The notes under the pieces are model-generated. The model saw only the letters and a program-made list of their open reading frames with translations, made no database searches and was not told the DNA's origin. From Candidatus Epilinea brevis (GTDB taxonomy: Bacteria > Chloroflexota > Anaerolineae > Epilineales > Epilineaceae), in the NCBI GenBank assembly GCA_016710785.1, contig JADJUE010000001.1, forward strand, positions 62,001-126,000: a stretch of DNA of 64,000 nt, given 5' to 3'. Below are positions 61,044 to 64,000 of the stretch, piece by piece. The stretch's first letter is position 1, and the number at the start of each line of letters is the position of its first letter. The translations under genes and the position numbers were made by a program.

Positions 61044-61814
61044 ATGTTCGATGCCCTACAGCGGCTCTTTGCGCCGCTCCTCGATCTCGTCTTCCCGCCG
61101 CGCTGCGTCGTGCGCGGCTGCCGCGCGGCGGGCGGCTGGCTTTGCCAGGCCTGCCTGAACAAGATCCGGCCCCTGCCCGAACCGCATTGCCTGCGCTGTG
61201 CGGAGCCTTGGCTGGTACGACCGGGGCTCTGCGCCAACTGCCTGGCCGACGCGCCGGACTTCAGCGGCGCCTTCTGCCTCGGCCTGTACGAGGGACCGCT
61301 GCTGGACGCCGTCCATGCCCTGAAGTACCGAGGGCTACGTGCGGTGGCCAAGCCGCTCGGCGGCGCCCTGGCGCAAGCCATGCTCTGGTCCGACTGGCCG
61401 CCCCGCGCTGCCGGCGCCGGGCCGCCGCTGGTACTGGCCCTGCCCAGCCACCCGCGGCGCGTGCTGCGCCGCGGCGTCGACCACAGCGCGGTGATTGCCC
61501 GCTCCCTGGCCGACCGATTGGGCTGGCCCTTGGCGCCTGAGCGCCTCCATCGCGGGCGCGCCACGGCCGACCAGGTGGGGCTCAGCATCCAGGAGCGGCG
61601 AGCCAACATGGCCGATGCCTTCGTCAGTGCGGCCTGGGAGAGACAGGATCTGCTGCTGGTCGATGACGTGCTCACCACCGGCGCAACCGCCCGCGCCGCC
61701 GCTCAGGCCCTCCGGCGCGCGGGGGCCGGGACGGTCTGGCTGGCCACCCTCGCCCGGGCGGCGTCGTCGCTCAGGGATCGTCCTGGCCCGGGACCGCGGC
61801 AGTCCCTGCCATGA
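61044..61814 (+). CDS. comF: ComF-family phosphoribosyltransferase-like protein
   Basis: The protein has 256 residues, with GGAGG 7 nt before the ATG. The N-terminal part (about 1-75) has paired Cys (CVVRGC, CQAC, CLRC, CANC), a zinc-ribbon-like cluster. The C-terminal part (about 95-235) is a PRT fold: YEGPLLDAVHALKYRGLRAVA and the PRPP loop LLLVDDVLTTGATARAA. ComF is linked to natural DNA uptake and to single-strand DNA handling. hpf follows about 135 nt downstream, a neighbourhood also common in Firmicutes. Confidence 0.9.
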   Translation: MFDALQRLFAPLLDLVFPPRCVVRGCRAAGGWLCQACLNKIRPLPEPHCLRCAEPWLVRPGLCANCLADAPDFSGAFCLGLYEGPLLDAVHALKYRGLRAVAKPLGGALAQAMLWSDWPPRAAGAGPPLVLALPSHPRRVLRRGVDHSAVIARSLADRLGWPLAPERLHRGRATADQVGLSIQERRANMADAFVSAAWERQDLLLVDDVLTTGATARAAAQALRRAGAGTVWLATLARAASSLRDRPGPGPRQSLP

Positions 61815-61878
61815 AAATGCGCCGCGCTCCAGCCGCAGTTTCATGCTCTGGCGGGTGTGCTAGCCGCACATGCGCGAC

Positions 61879-61884
61879 TATAAT
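61879..61884 (+). promoter_or_regulatory. -10 box upstream of hpf
   Basis: TATAAT in the context ACTATAATCGG, 64 nt before the ATG at 61949. It shares the TATAATCG string with the boxes at 18687 and 24102. Confidence 0.45.
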
Positions 61885-61948
61885 CGGGGCATCCAAGACC
61901 GGCAGCGGGTGCCCCGGCGCCCACCGGTCAAGCGCGAAGGAGCCTTCC

Positions 61949-62494
61949 ATGAAGATCGAGCTGCACGGCCGGCATATCGAGTTGAACGATCGCATCCGCG
62001 AGTACGCGGAGCGCAAGATCGGCCGACTCGATCGCTTTCTGCCGGACCTCCGTTCCGCCCGCATCGACCTGTCGCATGGCAGCAAGCGGGGGCGCGGCGA
62101 TGTCTTCACCGCCCAGGTCACGGCTCGAACCGACGACGGGGTGCTGCGAGCCGAAGAGGTGGACACCGACCTCTTCGCGGCCATCGACCTGGCCGCCGCC
62201 AAACTGCATCGCCAGGCTGAGCGCTACCGCGGCAAACGCCTGGACCGCTGGCATGACCATTCGCGCCCGACCCCCATCGAGGAGGCCGAGGACCCGATGC
62301 CGGCAGAGCGTGGGCAGGTGATCAAGCGTAAGCAGTTCCTGCTCCACGAGATGGACGAGCGCGAGGCCATCGAGCAGCTGAACCTGGTGGACCACGACTT
62401 CTACGTCTTCGTCAACGGCGTGAGCGGGCAGGTCAACGTGCTGTACCGGCGCCGCGACGGCGGCTACGGGCTCATCGAGCGGACCCTGGCCTGA
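61949..62494 (+). CDS. hpf: Long-form ribosome hibernation promoting factor
   Basis: The protein has 181 residues from the ATG at 61949 (AAGGAG 7 nt upstream). The N-terminal S30AE domain (about 1-97) reads KIELHGRHIELNDRIREYAERKIGRLDRFL, as in HPF/RaiA. A linker leads to the C-terminal dimerisation domain (about 122-181: KRKQFLLHEMDEREAIEQL, VFVNGVSGQVNVLYRRRDGGYGLIE). This is the long form that drives 100S dimers of stalled ribosomes in stationary phase or starvation. The phosphatase gene follows after 3 nt. Confidence 0.93.
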   Translation: MKIELHGRHIELNDRIREYAERKIGRLDRFLPDLRSARIDLSHGSKRGRGDVFTAQVTARTDDGVLRAEEVDTDLFAAIDLAAAKLHRQAERYRGKRLDRWHDHSRPTPIEEAEDPMPAERGQVIKRKQFLLHEMDEREAIEQLNLVDHDFYVFVNGVSGQVNVLYRRRDGGYGLIERTLA

Positions 62495-62497
62495 TCC

Positions 62498-63037
62498 ATG
62501 ACCGATATGGCGGGCACGTTCAATCGGGAGGAGACGCCGGCAGCGCTCTCGCTGCGGCAGGTCCTGGTCGTCTGCACCGCCAACCAATGCCGCTCGCCCA
62601 TGGCCGAGGGTCTGTTGAAGCAACGGCTGGCAGCGACCGACGCGCTGGACCGGGTTCGGGTGTCGTCGGCCGGCACCTGGGCCCGAGCCGGCGTTCCGGC
62701 GACGCCGTCGGCGGTGCAGGTCATGGCGGAGCGTGACATCGACATCGGCGCGCACCGTTCGCGAGAGGTCAGCGCCGAGATCCTAGACCCATCAGACCTC
62801 ATCCTGGTGATGACCCGCGGCCATGCCGAATCTCTGATCGCCGAGTTTCCCGGCGCGGCGTCGCGCATCCTGTGTTTCAGCGCCCTGGTCGGTAGCGCCT
62901 TCGACATCGCCGACCCGGTGGGCCTTCCGCTGTCCGAGTACCGGGCGACGGCGGACGAGCTGGCCAGGCTGATCGATGCGGGCTGGGCGCGGATCCTGGG
63001 TGAGGTGCCCTCAATGTCCTCCGAAGTGCGGACCTAG
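62498..63037 (+). CDS. Low-molecular-weight protein phosphatase
   Basis: The protein has 179 residues. The catalytic loop CTANQCRSP fits C-x5-R-S/T with both Cys residues (about 27-34 if the first ATG is used; the ATG three codons in also fits). The acid for the second step is the Asp in IADPVGLPLSEY. It belongs to the LMW-PTP/Arg-phosphatase family. It is coupled to hpf (3-nt gap), so a role in the same stress programme is possible but unproven. The stop codon overlaps that of the converging gene: TAG on each strand, sharing CTAG. Confidence 0.85.
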   Translation: MTDMAGTFNREETPAALSLRQVLVVCTANQCRSPMAEGLLKQRLAATDALDRVRVSSAGTWARAGVPATPSAVQVMAERDIDIGAHRSREVSAEILDPSDLILVMTRGHAESLIAEFPGAASRILCFSALVGSAFDIADPVGLPLSEYRATADELARLIDAGWARILGEVPSMSSEVRT

Positions 63038-63981
63038 TCGCCCACCTGCGCCCGGCCGGCCTGATACATGTCGCGGGCCATGGCCAGCATGCGAGCCAGA
63101 TCCAGTTGGTCGACATCATAATCCGGACGGGCGTCGCTGATCTCCGCCAGCAGTTCGTCGGAGACATCCAGCATCCCGATGCCCCGCAGGGCGCGCAGCA
63201 TGCCGCTCTTCATCCTTCGGCCACGACCCTGTAGCCGCTGCAGCCAGTCGTCCTCGAAGACGACCAGGCCGGCGTTGCGCAGCCAGATCAGACTCTGCAG
63301 CATTCCTCCCTGCGGGGGCAACCCCGCGGCGCGGCCAGCCACGTCCAGATAGCCCTTGCGGCTGGACGGCGCCGAGGACTCGTCCAGCAGCAGCAGGCGG
63401 CCGATCACATTGCGCACGAAGCTGCGAAAGGCCGGCTCGTTGCTGCCACCGCTGATGGTGCTCGGAAAGAGCAGTCCCACACCGGTGTCCGCCCGCGCCC
63501 CGGGCAACGCGGTGCAGACGCTGTAGAGCGGTACCGTATCGACGGCCAGCTCACCGCGGGCGGCGACGGGATGGCTCTGCCACGGCTCCTGCGCCGCGGC
63601 GATGCCGCCCAGCAGGGCCAACTCGCCCAAGGCGATGTCGCGGCGTTCTCCGGCGGCATCGATGACCGTCAGGTTGACCTGGTCCTCGGCCTTGCGCCCC
63701 CCGGCATCGCTGAAGTCCACGGCCGATCCGGTGGACACATAGGCTACCGGGATGAGGCTGGCGAAAGGCACCCGCCGCGGCTCCAGCCGGGCGCCGCGAA
63801 AGCCGGACAGCTCGCGACGGGCATCGGCCGAGAGTTCGGCGACGTCCGTGCAGGCCGCCGGCAGCCCCTCTTCCGACCAACCGATGAAGAACCAACTGCC
63901 CTGAACGCCACGCGCCGTGCTGACCAGAGCGGCGGCGAGACGATCGACGACCAGCGGCGGTTTGGACCCTTCCTGACTCAT
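63034..63981 (-). CDS. Conserved-looking protein of unknown function
   Basis: The protein has 315 residues if started at the ATG at 63981, six bases after a TATACT box; another ATG two codons upstream is less likely because it would lie at or before the transcription start. It is soluble, without signal or membrane helices, and alternates helices and strands (VVDRLAAALVSTARG, GSWFFIGWSEEG, VPFASLIPVAYVSTGSAVDF). A helical C-terminal part follows (ELLAEISDARPDYDVDQLDLARMLAMARDMYQ). I do not recognise the family and see no catalytic signature. It converges with the phosphatase gene with a 4-nt overlap of the stops. Confidence 0.55.
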   Translation of the reverse strand: MSQEGSKPPLVVDRLAAALVSTARGVQGSWFFIGWSEEGLPAACTDVAELSADARRELSGFRGARLEPRRVPFASLIPVAYVSTGSAVDFSDAGGRKAEDQVNLTVIDAAGERRDIALGELALLGGIAAAQEPWQSHPVAARGELAVDTVPLYSVCTALPGARADTGVGLLFPSTISGGSNEPAFRSFVRNVIGRLLLLDESSAPSSRKGYLDVAGRAAGLPPQGGMLQSLIWLRNAGLVVFEDDWLQRLQGRGRRMKSGMLRALRGIGMLDVSDELLAEISDARPDYDVDQLDLARMLAMARDMYQAGRAQVGD

Positions 63982-63987
63982 GGCCAT

Positions 63988-63993
63988 AGTATA
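63988..63993 (-). promoter_or_regulatory. -10 box of the gene at the right edge
   Basis: TATACT on the minus strand is separated by 6 nt (ATGGCC) from the ATG at 63981, repeating the geometry at gatC and dinG. The -35 region would lie outside the window. Confidence 0.45.
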
Positions 63994-64000
63994 CGCACCG

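Noticed and set aside
1..64000. Prophage, integrative element or insertion sequence
   Set aside because: No integrase, transposase, capsid, portal or conjugation genes, no tRNA-flanking direct repeats, and composition is fairly even across the window.

Overview
The window is a high-GC bacterial chromosome segment that looks like a member of Chloroflexota (Anaerolineae or a related class). Reasons: many secreted proteins with Thr/Pro/Ser/Ala linkers rich in T-P dipeptides, two Uma2-family nucleases, a family B DNA polymerase, an N-terminally extended RecG, a comF-hpf pair, and no phage, plasmid, tRNA, rRNA or CRISPR signal. The class assignment is inferred from protein style only; no marker tree was run.

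Layout. 1-13.4 kb is a cell-surface region: an FG-GAP/VCBS protein with a very long Thr-rich tail (running off the left edge), a GT2 glycosyltransferase, a DNRLRE/SdrD-B-like protein, a three-gene secreted set (two members with C-terminal membrane anchors), RNase Z, and a further secreted protein. 13.5-20.7 kb holds Maf, a GT39-like membrane mannosyltransferase, the NAD(P)HX repair enzyme Nnr, and small membrane or propeller proteins. 20.9-27.1 kb is one co-directional run: PlsC-like acyltransferase, a degenerate PEP-synthase/rifampin-phosphotransferase-like protein, GatC, GatA and a sugar nucleotidyltransferase. 27.4-31.7 kb holds an aminotransferase, a family B DNA polymerase with no canonical start codon, and a Uma2 protein. 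31.8-35.9 kb holds a MscS/CmpX-type membrane protein, an HU-like protein, a mirror-symmetric array of inverted repeats, and an MccB-type carboxyltransferase. 36-49.8 kb mixes surface proteins (propeller plus tandem vWA; a 1145-residue DUF11-like protein; an M23 peptidase with a dockerin-like end) with EF-P and DinG. 49.9-53.6 kb is a two-gene unit of divergent complex-I/Mrp antiporter-like subunits with no partner genes. 53.7-64 kb is housekeeping: S1-domain protein, FtsK, RecG, ribosomal protein bL28, Uma2, ComF, HPF, a low-molecular-weight phosphatase and an unknown protein.

Two patterns cross gene boundaries. First, five secreted proteins carry a short motif (consensus x-[I/L/A]-[Y/W/F]-[L/I/M]-P-x-x-x-[K/T]) near the C-terminus or directly after a T/P linker. 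Second, several genes have a -10 box only 6-9 nt upstream of the start codon, which points to leaderless or near-leaderless transcripts. Assignments rest on reading motifs by eye; no database search was possible.
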